Shown here piece by piece: positions 1-9,358 of a DNA stretch of 64,000 nt. Made by a program: the position numbers and the translations under genes. The notes beneath the pieces were generated by a model. That model had not been told where the DNA came from and made no database searches. It saw only the letters and a program-made list of their open reading frames with translations. The stretch comes from JALOKP01 sp963800865 (GTDB taxonomy: Bacteria > Acidobacteriota > Polarisedimenticolia > J045), in the NCBI GenBank assembly GCA_963800865.1, contig CAWDCL010000004.1:2542001-2606000 (forward strand), written 5' to 3'. The number at the start of each line of letters is the position of its first letter. The first letter of the stretch is position 1.

Positions 1-1380
1 TTCGAGGTGGCCTGGCGGAACAGCCAGCTGACGGCTGCGCTGAAGGCGACGTGGGCGCTCGAGAACCACGAGGTGAAAGCCGGCGCCGAGTACCGTCAGC
101 ACCGGGAGTCGGTTTCGACCAACAAGTCGGACAACATCACCTACTACGCGGACGGCTCGTACGTCACCTTCTACGGCGTCCAGCCGGGCTCCCCGACGGC
201 CCGCGTGCCATCGCTTTTCGCGCAGGACTCGTGGCGGATCGGGTCGCGCTGGACCCTGAACTTCGGCCTGAGGTGGGCGCGCGAGATCTTCATCGACGAG
301 TCCGGGCGGGTCAACCAGACGATCGAGAACGAGTGGCAGCCCCGCCTCGGGTTCGTCTACCAGCCGGGCCGCCTCGGCACGCAGCGCATCTACGGCTCGG
401 CGGCCCGCTACTACCAGGAGGTGGCGGGGTGGGCGCTCAACGCCTGGCAGGCTGCGACGGTGGTCGCGTCCGCGTGCACCTTCGATCACGACCCCCGCGT
501 CGATCCCGCGGGCGGAGACTGTCTCGAGTTCTACCTCCCGGTGCAGGCCGAGGTGAAGGACCTGCACGGCAACTACTACGACGACTATGCGTTCGGCTAC
601 CAGGTCCAGTTCGGCGGGCGGCACCGGGCGGGGGTGCGCGCCGTCTATCGCACGCTCGGCGACGCGCTGGAGGACGGCGTGGTGCCGGCGACGGGGCAGC
701 TCACCTGGGGGAACCCCGGGCGGGGGCCGCTGGCGGGCGACTTCCCGCGTCCGAGCCGGGTCTACAAGGCGCTGGAGTTCACCGTCGAGGGTCAACCCGA
801 CGGTCGCTCGGGGTACCTCGCGTCCTACGTGCTGTCCGAGAACCGCGGCAACTACCCGGGCCTCTACAACACCGACCAGAAGTGGCCATGGCCCAACGCG
901 AACATCTCTTATGACCTGCCGGAGTCGATGGTGGGCGCCGAAGGGCTGCTGCCCAACGACCGGACGCACGTCTTCAAGGCTGCCGGTTTCTACCGGTTGG
1001 ATTTCGGGCTCAACCTGGGCGCATCGCTGCTCTGGGAGAGCGGAACGCCGCTCAACGAGTTCGGCGGCGCCTCCTTCGGTCCGCCGTGGCTGACCTTCCT
1101 GCGCCAGCGGGGCACCGCGGGGCGGACGCCCTCGATCTTCGACCTGAGCCTTCGGCTGGACTACACCTTCCGGCTCCGCTCCACTTCGCGGTGGAAGCCG
1201 CGGTTGATCCTCGACGTCTACCACCTCTTCAGCGGCCGCAAGGCGGTGGACTACGACCAGGTCCGCTCCTTCCGCCAGGACGCCGACGGGAACCAGATCG
1301 ACCCGAACCCGACCTACGGGCAGGTCCTGCGCTACTACCCGCCTGCGACGGCCCGGCTGGGGTTCGAGATCAGCTTCTAG
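1..1380 (+). CDS. TonB-dependent receptor, Oar-like, C-terminal part
   Basis: The reading frame is open from the first base, so the 5' part, with any carboxypeptidase-regulatory-like domain and plug, lies outside the window. The visible 459 residues are rich in aromatic and charged strands typical of an outer-membrane beta-barrel (for example FAQDSWRIGSRWTLNFGLR). They end in Phe after LGFEIS, the usual C-terminal signature for BAM-dependent insertion. The general style resembles the very large Oar-like receptors that are abundant in Acidobacteriota. It probably imports or binds a large substrate at the outer membrane, but the ligand cannot be told from this part. It is followed after 128 bp by a Tat-exported protein on the same strand. 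Confidence 0.75.
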   Translation, partial: FEVAWRNSQLTAALKATWALENHEVKAGAEYRQHRESVSTNKSDNITYYADGSYVTFYGVQPGSPTARVPSLFAQDSWRIGSRWTLNFGLRWAREIFIDESGRVNQTIENEWQPRLGFVYQPGRLGTQRIYGSAARYYQEVAGWALNAWQAATVVASACTFDHDPRVDPAGGDCLEFYLPVQAEVKDLHGNYYDDYAFGYQVQFGGRHRAGVRAVYRTLGDALEDGVVPATGQLTWGNPGRGPLAGDFPRPSRVYKALEFTVEGQPDGRSGYLASYVLSENRGNYPGLYNTDQKWPWPNANISYDLPESMVGAEGLLPNDRTHVFKAAGFYRLDFGLNLGASLLWESGTPLNEFGGASFGPPWLTFLRQRGTAGRTPSIFDLSLRLDYTFRLRSTSRWKPRLILDVYHLFSGRKAVDYDQVRSFRQDADGNQIDPNPTYGQVLRYYPPATARLGFEISF

Positions 1381-1508
1381 GGCGGCCGGCAGGCCGGAGC
1401 CCGCGGCCCGTGCCGTGTTCCAGATTTCGCTTTGCGTGCGGCTTACCCGGCGGTACCATGCCCTGGTCCGGGCCCGCCCGCGTCCGGCCCACGCATCCGA
1501 GGTATGCC

Positions 1509-2908
1509 ATGGCACCCGCCGTTCCGCGCCGGGACTTCCTGCGCAGCGCTACGGTCCTGTCCGCGGGCACCCTTCTCGCCGGCCGGCTCGGCTGGGCTGA
1601 CCCCGCGCCCGAGTCCGTGACGGGCCGGGTCGTCCACGTCCGCCACGGCCGGGCCGCGACCTGGTCGCGGTCGACCGGCCTGTACCGGGACTTCGTCTCG
1701 CAGGCCGCGGTCAACCTGATGCTCGACGAGGCGGTCCAGGCGCTCAAGGGCGGAACGCTCGCCGCGGCCTGGGGGCGGGTCTTCTCCCTGGCCGCGAACG
1801 AGACGCGCCTGCTCGGGATCAAGATCAACTGCAACAACTCCAACGATGCCACCGGCGCCGGCAGCCAGATCGACGCGATCCCCGAGCCGGTCATCGCCGT
1901 GATCCGCGGCTTCGTGCGCGCCGGCGGCCGCTCGGCGAACGTGCGCGTGTCTACGACCTGACCTCGAGCGGCGGCGGGCGCACGATCCCGACCTGGCTCC
2001 GCAACCGCGTGCTCGCCGCCTATCCCGACGTGCAGTTCGCGGACCACGCGGCCAACAAGGGGGGCGCCTTCAGCGCATCCACTCACGTGACCTGGTCGAG
2101 CGGCTACTCGACGAAGCCGGCCGTGACGCGGATCCACGACCTGCCGCGGCAGGTCCACTACCTGGTCAACGTGCCGATCGTGAAGCGGCACATCGGGGCC
2201 GGGTTGACGCTCGGCTACAAGAACCATTTCGGCACGATCGAGAACTGCGCGAACCTGCACAACTACGTCTACAACGACATCGCGTCGGCCTCCGTGCTGG
2301 CGGACATCATGGGGAGCCCGGTCGTGCCCGGCGACGCGAGCGTGAAGTCGCTGGCCCAGAAGACCGTCCTCACCGTCGGCGACATGCTCTACGGGCAGCC
2401 GTGCAAGAACTTCGGCCTGACGCCGACCGCGTGGGTCACCTTCGGCCGCGAGTGGCCGAACTCCCTCGTCGTCTCCGACGACCCGGTCGCGGCCGACTCG
2501 GTCATGTCGGACCTGCTCGAGCCCGAACCGGCGTCGGGGGACTGCGGCGGGATCTCGTCCTGGACGCGGCGCTACCTGTCGATCGCCGAGGCGCGCGGGC
2601 AGGGCGTCTACGAGCACGTGGCGCTCCCCTCGGGCCAGCGCTTCGACCCGGCACGGATGAGCTACAAGCGGATCATCTACCGCTACCTCGACCTCTGGCC
2701 GGGCGGGGCCACCCTGACGGTGAAGCGGCAGGCCGGCGGCTCGGTCCGGCTCGAGTGGCAGCACTACTTCACGGGGACCTGCGAGGTGCGCCGCGCTTCG
2801 CGGCGCGACTTCTCCGACGCCGTCGTGATCGCTTCCAATACGCTGGGCTACTGCACCGACACCGCGGCCGGGGGGCCCTGGTACTACCGCGTCGACTACG
2901 TGGGGTGA
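1509..2908 (+). CDS. Tat-exported DUF362-family protein, one frameshift
   Basis: It starts at ATG 1509 with a twin-arginine signal (RRDFLRSA, then a hydrophobic stretch to about residue 35), so it is folded before export. The frame breaks near base 1950. The first part ends after GGRSANVRV, and the continuation in another frame (YDLTSSGGGR...) is colinear, which points to one missing base. DUF362 hallmarks are visible on both sides: GIKINCNNS, LVNVPIVKRHIGAGLTLG and YKNHFGTIENC. The family is often linked to iron-sulfur proteins, but no cysteine cluster of the 4Fe-4S type is seen here. The last 70 residues look like a fibronectin-like tail ending WYYRVDYVG. Restored length is about 466 residues. 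The frameshift may be a sequencing error or a recent inactivation. Confidence 0.75.
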
Positions 2909-2926
2909 GGCGCGGGCCGGCCCAGA

Positions 2927-4342
2927 CTAGAAGTACTGGTAGATGAACGGCGCCGACTCCCCGCTGGATGTCGCCAGAATGAGCGCCAGGAGCGCCACGG
3001 CCAGCGCGAGCGAGCGGCCCCAGAGCGGCCAGCGCCGGAACACGGTCTCGTCGCCGGACCGGTGCTGGATCCGGTCGATCCCGAGCGAGACCAGGATCAG
3101 CAGGCACGCCGCCGTCATCGAGCCACTCCAGTAGCCCGGCTGGAACGCGCTGCGCACGAACTCCCCCGCCACCGGCAGGGTCATCTGGAACAGGACGTTG
3201 CTGGCGGCGAGCATGATCACGACGCCGAGCGCTCCCGCGGCCTGCCGCCAGGCCGGCTGCCGGTCCGGCGGCACGACCGGCCGCCACAGCGTCGGGATCC
3301 GCCCCGCGAACAGGAACACGCCCCACAGCAGGCCCCAGGCCAGCATGTGCCACGCCACCTGGTGCCAGAGCGCGCTGACCAGCATCGCCGCGAGCGGCGG
3401 CACGACCAGGTTCAGGGGCGTGTTCGGGCGCGCGCTGCGCCGCAGCAGCGCCCGGCTGACCGGCATGTAGACGTAGTCCCGGAGCCACGACGAGAGGCTG
3501 ATGTGCCAGCGCATCCACAGCTCGCTGAAGTTCCGCGAGAAGAACGGGGCGGCGAAGTTCCGGGAGAGTTCGATGCCGAACAGGGTGCTGACGCCGCGGA
3601 CGATGTCGGTGTAGCCGGCGAAGTCGTTGTAGATCACGAAGACGTCGGCGAGCAGCCACAGCAGCGCCTGCCACCCGGCGTGCTCCGCCGGCGTGACGAA
3701 CTGTCCCTCCGGGATCAGCCCCCGAATCGTGTCCGCGATCACGAGCTTGCGCAGCAACCCGACGAGGACCAGCGTGACCGCGCGCGCGACGACATCGTTG
3801 TCGATCACCCGGCCGTGCGGAAGCTGCGCGAGGAAAGCCCGCCCGCGCTCGATCGGCCCGGAAACGAGCTTCGGGAACCAGGCCGCGTAGAGCGCGTAGT
3901 CCGGCCACCGCGGGAACTCGGCCAGCTGCCGGCGCGAGGCGTCCACGAGGAACGAGATGTTCTCCAGCACGCGGTATGACAAGCCGATCGGCAGCACCAG
4001 CTGCACGAATGTCACCGAGCCCTCGCTGCTCCCCGCGCCGAGCGCTCGCACCACCGGCGGCAGCAGGAACCCCGAGTACTTGAGCAGCCCGAGCGCCAGG
4101 ACGTTGACGCCGATCCCGGCCCACAGCCAGGGGGATCCGGCTCCCCTCCACAGCCGGCGCGCGAACCAGTGGTTCGCCGCGGTGAGCGCCAGCAGGCCGA
4201 GCGGGAACTGCCAGGACCAGGTGCCGTAGAAGACGAGCGAGGCACCGAGCAGCAGCCAGAGCTGAGCGCGTCGCGGCAGCGCGAAGTGCAGCGCGAAGAG
4301 GGCGAGGACGAAGGCGGCGAACGGCCAGGAGGTGATCGACAC
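2927..4342 (-). CDS. MBOAT (AlgI-like) membrane O-acyltransferase
   Basis: A 471-residue polytopic membrane protein, the usual size for AlgI/DltB-type MBOAT enzymes. It begins with hydrophobic segments (FAAFVLALFALHFALP) and carries the conserved block RWHISLSSWLRDYVYMP. Further on is the motif ALWHQVAWHMLAWG, which holds the invariant active-site His of the family, near residue 325. Such enzymes move acetyl groups across the membrane onto extracellular polysaccharides or cell-wall polymers. The gene starts 10 bp after the stop of an SGNH-like gene on the same strand. MBOAT plus SGNH/AlgX-J-like partner is the normal two-component arrangement, so an operon acylating an exported glycan is likely. 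The target polymer is unknown. Confidence 0.85.
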   Translation of the reverse strand: MSITSWPFAAFVLALFALHFALPRRAQLWLLLGASLVFYGTWSWQFPLGLLALTAANHWFARRLWRGAGSPWLWAGIGVNVLALGLLKYSGFLLPPVVRALGAGSSEGSVTFVQLVLPIGLSYRVLENISFLVDASRRQLAEFPRWPDYALYAAWFPKLVSGPIERGRAFLAQLPHGRVIDNDVVARAVTLVLVGLLRKLVIADTIRGLIPEGQFVTPAEHAGWQALLWLLADVFVIYNDFAGYTDIVRGVSTLFGIELSRNFAAPFFSRNFSELWMRWHISLSSWLRDYVYMPVSRALLRRSARPNTPLNLVVPPLAAMLVSALWHQVAWHMLAWGLLWGVFLFAGRIPTLWRPVVPPDRQPAWRQAAGALGVVIMLAASNVLFQMTLPVAGEFVRSAFQPGYWSGSMTAACLLILVSLGIDRIQHRSGDETVFRRWPLWGRSLALAVALLALILATSSGESAPFIYQYF

Positions 4343-4352
4343 GGCGCGCTCG

Positions 4353-5429
4353 TCAGGCCGGCGGGAGCTTCAGCCGGCCATCCTGCACCGCCTCGCGGAG
4401 CTGCTCGCCCAGCCACCGGCTGTACGCCTCCGCGCCGGTTCGATTGAGGTGGATGAAATCCGCCCAGCCGTCGGCCGGGATCGCGCGGTCGGCGGGAAAC
4501 CGCCAGAACGGCACGCCGTGCTGCGCGGCCAGCTTCTCGATCGCGTCGAGCCCCTGCTGGTGGTCGAACTCTCCCCCGCCGTAGTGCTGCAGGGCCGTCT
4601 CGCTGACGGGCAGCTCCACCACCAGCAGCTCGAGCCCGGGCGAGCGCAGGCGCAGCAGCTCGGACAGGGACGCGAGGCGGTCCGGCGAGACCTGGTACCG
4701 GCGGAGCGCCCGGATGGCACCGCGGTCGATGCCGCGGAACTCTCCCGGCTCGAAGGCGCCGAAGCCGTTCGCGGACATGTTCTCGACGGCCAGGCGCAGC
4801 TTCTGTTCGGCCTCCCCGGTCTGTTCGCGCCAGAACAGGTATCCCGAGTACTGGCGGAACGCGACGGAGTGCTCGCTGAGCCAGCCACCGACGCTGAAGT
4901 CGCCGCCCTGGTAGCGGAACCAGGGACTGGTCGCCAGGTGCGATTCGAACTGATCGCGATCCTTGCGCTCGTGGAGCCCGTACGACGAGGCCCCGACCAC
5001 CATCAGCGTCGGGTGGAACTTCTCGAGCAGGATTCTCGCGACCGCCGGTTCGCTGGTCTCCGACATGCCGCCCAGCCCGAAATTGAAGCTGCGGATCCCT
5101 TCCCCCGCCGCCTGCCGCAGGTTCCGGTCCACGATCTCCGGATCGATCCCCCGGTAGACCTGGGAGCTGCCGACGAACAGACAGTCCACGGGACCCTGCC
5201 GCTCGACCATCTCGCCCAGGAGCACGAGCTTCCGGTCCAGCTGGACCAGCCCGCCGCCGAAGGTCTCGGGGGGCAGCCGCTCGCGCAGGGAGCGGTTGCG
5301 CGCCGCCAGCTCGACGACGCCCGCGATCGCGGCGGCGAGCACCAGGCCCAGGACGACGGTCCTTCCGAACGGCCAGTGAAGGCGAAGAACACTCGCGGTC
5401 ACCTGCTCCGGCTGGACTGCTGCACTCAC
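4353..5429 (-). CDS. SGNH/GDSL-like membrane-anchored protein, MBOAT partner
   Basis: I place the start at GTG 5429 because a GGGAG ribosome site lies 8-12 bases upstream. A longer frame would run into the divergent sulfatase gene. The 358-residue product has one N-terminal membrane segment (about residues 23-43) and a periplasmic domain with SGNH blocks: FVGSS around residues 86-89 with Ser89 as the presumed nucleophile, FNFGLGG, and DFIHL near the C-terminus supplying Asp and His. This resembles AlgJ/AlgX-like and DUF1574-type proteins, which transfer the acyl group delivered by an MBOAT enzyme. The MBOAT gene follows after 10 bp. The substrate is unknown. Confidence 0.75.
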   Translation of the reverse strand: MSAAVQPEQVTASVLRLHWPFGRTVVLGLVLAAAIAGVVELAARNRSLRERLPPETFGGGLVQLDRKLVLLGEMVERQGPVDCLFVGSSQVYRGIDPEIVDRNLRQAAGEGIRSFNFGLGGMSETSEPAVARILLEKFHPTLMVVGASSYGLHERKDRDQFESHLATSPWFRYQGGDFSVGGWLSEHSVAFRQYSGYLFWREQTGEAEQKLRLAVENMSANGFGAFEPGEFRGIDRGAIRALRRYQVSPDRLASLSELLRLRSPGLELLVVELPVSETALQHYGGGEFDHQQGLDAIEKLAAQHGVPFWRFPADRAIPADGWADFIHLNRTGAEAYSRWLGEQLREAVQDGRLKLPPA

Positions 5430-5601
5430 CCGCGCCGCTCCCGGTTCGTCACCGCGGGAGTATACGGTGCCTGCCCGGCCCCTCGACGCGCCGCGGGCGC
5501 GCCCCGGCCGGCCGTGGCGGGTCGGGCCCGCGCGCCCGATAATCCGCGCCCGGACCCGGCACGCGGATCGTCCGGCGCCGTCGCGAGAGGAGCGCTGCCC
5601 C

Positions 5602-7065
5602 GTGAAACGACCGGCCATCCTGCTGATCGCCCTGGCCCTGCTCGCCGCGGGCTGCGGCCGCCCACGCCCTTCGGTGATCCTCGTCTCGATCGACTCCCTG
5701 CGCGTCGACGAGCTCGATCGCCAGGTGGGAGGCAAGGCCGTCGCACCGCGGCTGTCCGCGCTGGCGAAGGAATCGCTTCGCTTCGACCGGGCCGTGGCCG
5801 CGGCCCCCTGGACCACGCCCTCGATGATGTCGGTGATGACCGGCCTGCACCCGCGGGCGCACGGCGTCGCCGCCTATGACCGCATGCTCTCCCCTTCCGT
5901 GCCGCAGCTCGCCCAGCAGTTCAAGGACGCCGGCTACGCGACCGCCGCGTACGTGCCGGCCGCTACGCTTCGGACGACGTTCGGGTTCGGCGCCGGTTTC
6001 GACGTCTACACGGAGGAACACTTCGGCCACGACAAGCGCTCCTCGAAGCAGCTCGTGCGCGCCGTGACGGAGCAGCTCGCCGCATTCAAGGGGAAGCCGT
6101 TCTTCCTCTGGGTCCACCTGTGGGACCCGCACTACGACTACATCCCGCCGCCGCAGTTCGATCGGTTTCCGCAGGGCGAGCGCCCCCCCAGCGAGGATCT
6201 GCAGTGCCTGCGGTGGTACGAGAACGCCGTCACCCCGGCCCAGGCGCTCTACCTGAAGGGGCGCTACGAGGGCGAGGTCCTGTTCACCGACAAGTTCTTC
6301 GGCGATCTGCTGGACACCCTGGGCCGCGAGGGGCTGGCCGACACGACGGTCCTGGCGGTGATGGGCGATCACGGCGAGGCCTTTCTCGAGCACGGGTGGC
6401 TGACCCACGCGGGGCGGGTCGACGAGCCCGTCGTGCACGTGCCGCTGATGCTGCGCTGGCCCGGTCACATCGCCCCGCGGCGCGAGGCGGGCGTGGTCTC
6501 GACCGCGCAGCTCGGACGGACGCTCCTGCAGCTCGTGGGGCTGAGCCCCGAGAAGTTCGGCATGGAAGAGGCGCTGCCGCTGGTCGAGCGACCGCAGGAT
6601 CCGGCGGTCGAGCCGATCGCCATGACCGAGACGCTGCGCGACTCGTGCTTCACCGGGCTGGTCGGACAGCGCTACAAGTACGTCGTCGAGCACCGCTCCT
6701 GCCGCGAGAACCTGTTCGACCTGGCCGCGGATCCCGGCGAGCAGAACGACCTCGCCGCCGCCCAGCCGGAGCAACTGGCGCGCTTCCGCGCGATCCTGCT
6801 GGAGCGCCTGACGAAGCTGGCCGACGCCAGGATCCCGCAGGCGTCGCAGCCGCCCGAGGTGGTGCAGTCGCTGGAGAAGGCGCTGCGCTCGATCGGCTAC
6901 GTCGGGAAGAAGCGCGCCGCGGGCGAGGCCGACGGGCCGGAGTGCCCCGTCGCGCCGGGCGCCGTCCGGCCGGTCCCGATGGGCGAGCCCGGTGGGCCGG
7001 CGTGCCCGTCGGAGGGGGCGGTGCGGTGCCTGGGCGGGCAGAGCCCCGGTGCCGGGAGCCGGTGA
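5602..7065 (+). CDS. Sulfatase-fold lipoprotein with Thr nucleophile
   Basis: GTG start at 5602, preceded by a purine-rich GAGAGGAG site. The first 18 residues form a lipoprotein signal ending LLAAGC, so the enzyme should be anchored in the periplasm or outer membrane. The alkaline-phosphatase/sulfatase fold is shown by Asp31 (SIDSLRVDEL), PWTTPSMMSVMTG (residues 69-81) and GDHGEAF with Asp256-His257. At the sulfatase Cys/Ser position there is Thr71 in TTPSM. Formylglycine therefore cannot form, and true aryl-sulfatase chemistry is unlikely. Thr is the nucleophile in related phosphotransferases and phosphodiesterases of the superfamily. The C-terminal 60 residues after YVGKKRAAGE are low complexity. 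487 residues in all. The substrate is unknown. Confidence 0.8.
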   Translation: MKRPAILLIALALLAAGCGRPRPSVILVSIDSLRVDELDRQVGGKAVAPRLSALAKESLRFDRAVAAAPWTTPSMMSVMTGLHPRAHGVAAYDRMLSPSVPQLAQQFKDAGYATAAYVPAATLRTTFGFGAGFDVYTEEHFGHDKRSSKQLVRAVTEQLAAFKGKPFFLWVHLWDPHYDYIPPPQFDRFPQGERPPSEDLQCLRWYENAVTPAQALYLKGRYEGEVLFTDKFFGDLLDTLGREGLADTTVLAVMGDHGEAFLEHGWLTHAGRVDEPVVHVPLMLRWPGHIAPRREAGVVSTAQLGRTLLQLVGLSPEKFGMEEALPLVERPQDPAVEPIAMTETLRDSCFTGLVGQRYKYVVEHRSCRENLFDLAADPGEQNDLAAAQPEQLARFRAILLERLTKLADARIPQASQPPEVVQSLEKALRSIGYVGKKRAAGEADGPECPVAPGAVRPVPMGEPGGPACPSEGAVRCLGGQSPGAGSR

Positions 7066-7221
7066 CGACGGCCAGCGACTCTGAACGGACGTTGGCCCTC
7101 GTCGCGACCCCGTCCGCCTTGCCCTTCAACGCGCTGCGTTCCCGAGCAGGCATCCGAATCGCCCGGGGATGATCCCGGTTGCCTCCGGCGCCTTCTCGCC
7201 TGCGTCGCCTCGTGCTGACTC

Positions 7222-7375
7222 TACGACCGCACGCACCTGTCCCTGCAGAAGGACGCGCCCGCGGTGCGAGGCGTGGAGCCGACGCTGGATCCAGCCGCCG
7301 AGATCGTCGCCCTGCCTCGCCCTGGTGGACTGCATCATCGCTGCGCCTGGCGCCGCGCGGCTCGACGATTCCGCT
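7222..7375 (+). pseudogene. Relic of an integrase-type (DDE) transposase C-terminus
   Basis: In frame 1 this stretch reads YDRTHLSLQKDAP, then GVEPTLDPAAEIVALP, then GGLHHRCAWRRAA. This is the recognisable tail of integrase-core transposases (an RTHLxLxKDxP motif, then a VALPxxGGLHHRY-like ending). Nothing of the catalytic core or a start codon remains upstream. The flanking sequence (7066-7221 and 7376-7525) shows no gene. It is the first of several mobile-element fragments in the 7-20 kb region. Family assignment (IS481-like or similar) is from memory of the motif, not from a search. Confidence 0.6.
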
Positions 7376-7525
7376 CGACCCGTCCGTCGCCGCGGCCTGA
7401 TCGTGGCGCGCGTGCGCCCTTTCGGAACGCAGACCGCCGCGCTCTCTGTCAGCCGGTGGGGATGATCGTCGCCGACTCACTCGGGCGGGCTCGGCTGGAG
7501 TGTTTCCCTGCCAAGGCGAAGGGCA

Positions 7526-7560
7526 CCGGCGTAGCCCCGGGCCTGCCGGGGCTACGCCGG
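7526..7560. terminator. Perfect 15-bp inverted repeat, possible terminator
   Basis: Arms 7526-7540 and 7546-7560 are exact reverse complements around a 5-base loop. The hairpin lies 15 bases beyond the stop codon of the minus-strand gene at 7576-8118, so it could end that transcript, but there is no T-run. Its middle also matches the end of the 62-bp dispersed repeat found at 14843 and 17108 (about 21 of 22 bases), so it may be a fragment of that element doing terminator duty. Confidence 0.6.
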
Positions 7561-7575
7561 GTTGCTCCGGAACTC

Positions 7576-8118
7576 CTAAGGTACGACGGGCGTCCCGACC
7601 AGCAGCAGGTCGGTCTTCAGCTTGGCACCCCGGCCCGGCGGAACGGCCACTTCCGTCACGACCTTCAGCCGGAGCGTGATCCGCGCGTTCTTCGGCGCCA
7701 TCACGCCGGACGCCGGCTCGGGTGTCACGCTGGCGCTCGCGCCGGGCAGGCGGTCCTCGATGAACCCGCCGAAGGCCGCGTCGAAGGCGACGGGATCGAA
7801 GGTCACCATGAACTTCCGGCCGCGCGCGGCGGTCCAGGTGCACGGCACGATGCCGAGCGGCTCGCCGGTGTCGGTGCGGGCCAGGTCGAGCAGGCAGGTC
7901 CCGGCGCGGTCGGTCGGGAGGCCGTCGAACGCCAGCACGCCGGCCAGCCCCGTCGGCCCGTTGGTCATGCCGCGGAGCTTCACCCTGAAGTTGCCGCCGA
8001 CGTTCCAGCCGGTCCCGCCGATCTCGGCGGCGAGGGCAGGTGCGGCAAGCCCGAGCACGAGGAGCGCGACGAGGATGGATACGGTTCTGGACTTTGGACG
8101 CAGGAAACAGCTCGCCAT
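7576..8118 (-). CDS. Small secreted protein of unknown function
   Basis: ATG 8118 is chosen because a GGAGG site sits 8 bases upstream and the next residues form a clear signal peptide (KSRTVSILVALLVLGLAAP, cleavage near ALA-AE). The open frame extends further upstream, but that part is a transposase relic. The mature protein of about 150 residues has a regular beta-rich pattern (GNFRVKLRGMTNGP, RITLRLKVVTEV) and one Cys pair. No family is recognised. It may be a small periplasmic or secreted beta-sandwich. Its transcript probably ends at the hairpin 7526-7560. Confidence 0.65.
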   Translation of the reverse strand: MASCFLRPKSRTVSILVALLVLGLAAPALAAEIGGTGWNVGGNFRVKLRGMTNGPTGLAGVLAFDGLPTDRAGTCLLDLARTDTGEPLGIVPCTWTAARGRKFMVTFDPVAFDAAFGGFIEDRLPGASASVTPEPASGVMAPKNARITLRLKVVTEVAVPPGRGAKLKTDLLLVGTPVVP

Positions 8119-8344
8119 GGGACGGTCCTCCCGGGGAATGTCGCACCGCCTGGGCGGGCGGTCGACGAGAGCGCGGATTCCCACAAGGACACCGTAAGGA
8201 TGGGCCGCCGGGCGGCCCGGGTCAACGATCAGTTCTGTGATTCGCCCGCCGCGTCGTCGATCGTCGTGCCCGCGGGGCGGCCCCCTGCGCGACGTCGCTT
8301 TCGTCGATCCGCAGCGACCCGCGGAAGGTGGGAATCGCCCGCGC

Positions 8345-8500
8345 GGCAGCGGGAACAGCGGCGGCGCCGCGCGGCGCGCGCGTGCCACGGGCGGTGGATG
8401 GGCCGGGAGGCCGCGGCACTCCAGGATCGCGCCGGCCGTGTCGGACGGGTGGATCGCGAGGATCGTCATCGGACCGTGACGGCGCGGACGCTCCTGGACG
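8345..8500 (-). pseudogene. Degenerate IS91-like transposase tail (copy 1)
   Basis: On the minus strand this reads RPRRHGPMTILAIHP, then SDTAGAILECRGLPAHPPP. It is a decayed version of the block following the zinc ribbon of IS91/Y2-type transposases (CPRCxGxMRILAxIxxPxxxxxILxxLGLPxxPPP). The zinc-ribbon cysteines are already lost (ERPRRHGP). Better preserved copies lie at 18.8 kb (minus) and in shorter form at 16.85 and 18.45 kb (plus). The frame is fused by chance to the secreted-protein gene downstream. Confidence 0.55.
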
Positions 8501-8515
8501 TCGAGCGTCATCGCC

Positions 8516-8905
8516 TGTCGCATCGGGCCGGCCCGCGGGTACGGACGACGGTCCAGGAGCGGCCGCTGGGACGCGCGAGCCCCGGTCGCCGCTCGCTGCG
8601 CCGCGGGACATTGCTCACCCTGCATCCTGATAGTGAGTCAACTCGCGAGGACGATCGCCGTACACTCTTCCCGTCACCGCCTCCCCCGGCCGGTGTCTGC
8701 CTCGGAGGGGGAGATGGGCAGGCTCGAAGATCTCGGCCTGGCTCGAGGAGACGGCGGCGCGCTCCGCGCTGAAGTTGGTCCGCCGCTCGGCGTCTTCGTC
8801 GAAGCGACACGCGCTGGCGTCGCGTGCTACGAGCAGGGGCGTCGTATTCCCTGGATTCCCTCGATGTGTTCATCCAGCGCCGGGAACGCGATCTTCCTCT
8901 ACCTC
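8516..8905. other. 390 bp with no recognisable gene
   Basis: Short overlapping frames on both strands look like chance products of high GC. No repeat, RNA or promoter signature stood out. Confidence 0.4.
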
Positions 8906-9190
8906 TCACTCCCTGGCACCCTGCACTTCCTGCATGAATCGTTGGAATCGCCTGTAACTCCAGAAGAGAGGGAATGGGTCCGGAAGCCCGAGCCAAAGGA
9001 ATAGCAAGAGCAAGACCAGCGCGACCGGGTTCTCGATCTGCTCTGTCGCTAGAATCCACACTCCTCCCAACCATAGGACCGTAGTCGACCACACCAACGT
9101 GAGTCGCCAAATGTAGAGTCGGAACGTGGCTTCCTTCTGAGCAGGAGGGCGACGGAGCCGTAGTATCAGCATTCCACTACTCCACCTCAC
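8906..9190 (-). CDS. Small two-helix membrane protein, unknown
   Basis: 94 residues from ATG 9190, or 88 residues from an in-frame ATG at 9172. Two hydrophobic segments are seen, LTLVWSTTVLWLGGVWIL and PVALVLLLLFLWLGLPD, separated by a short polar turn. The tail is basic and amphipathic (SYRRFQRFMQEVQ). Local GC is lower than in the surroundings, which fits a recently acquired small gene. No family is recognised. Confidence 0.45.
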   Translation of the reverse strand: MRWSSGMLILRLRRPPAQKEATFRLYIWRLTLVWSTTVLWLGGVWILATEQIENPVALVLLLLFLWLGLPDPFPLFWSYRRFQRFMQEVQGARE

Positions 9191-9307
9191 ACGTCACCGC
9201 ATCTACCACAGAGACATCGATTCCAGAGCCCAGTGCTGAGCCAGCATAGTACGCTGGGAAAACCGCTATCGCGGCGCCGGTCATCGGTGACGTCGAGCGA
9301 ACACGAC

Positions 9308-9358
9308 GGATAGCCGGTATGGGCCGCGTTTCGCGATCGGCTCAGGGTAGCACCGGCG
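9308..9358 (+). repeat. 51-bp dispersed element (R2), copy 1
   Basis: It begins GGATA and ends GGGTAGCACCGGCG, exactly 51 bases like the copies at 12521, 13847 and 18491. The middle can fold into a short hairpin while the ends are conserved, as in REP-like intergenic elements. Confidence 0.7.

Noticed and set aside
5449..6774. 441-codon minus-strand frame
   Set aside because: Antisense to the sulfatase-fold gene, which has a lipobox and all metal-binding motifs.
8630..9004. Plus-strand 123-codon frame
   Set aside because: Overlaps the small membrane protein gene on the other strand, lacks a ribosome site and shows no familiar motif.
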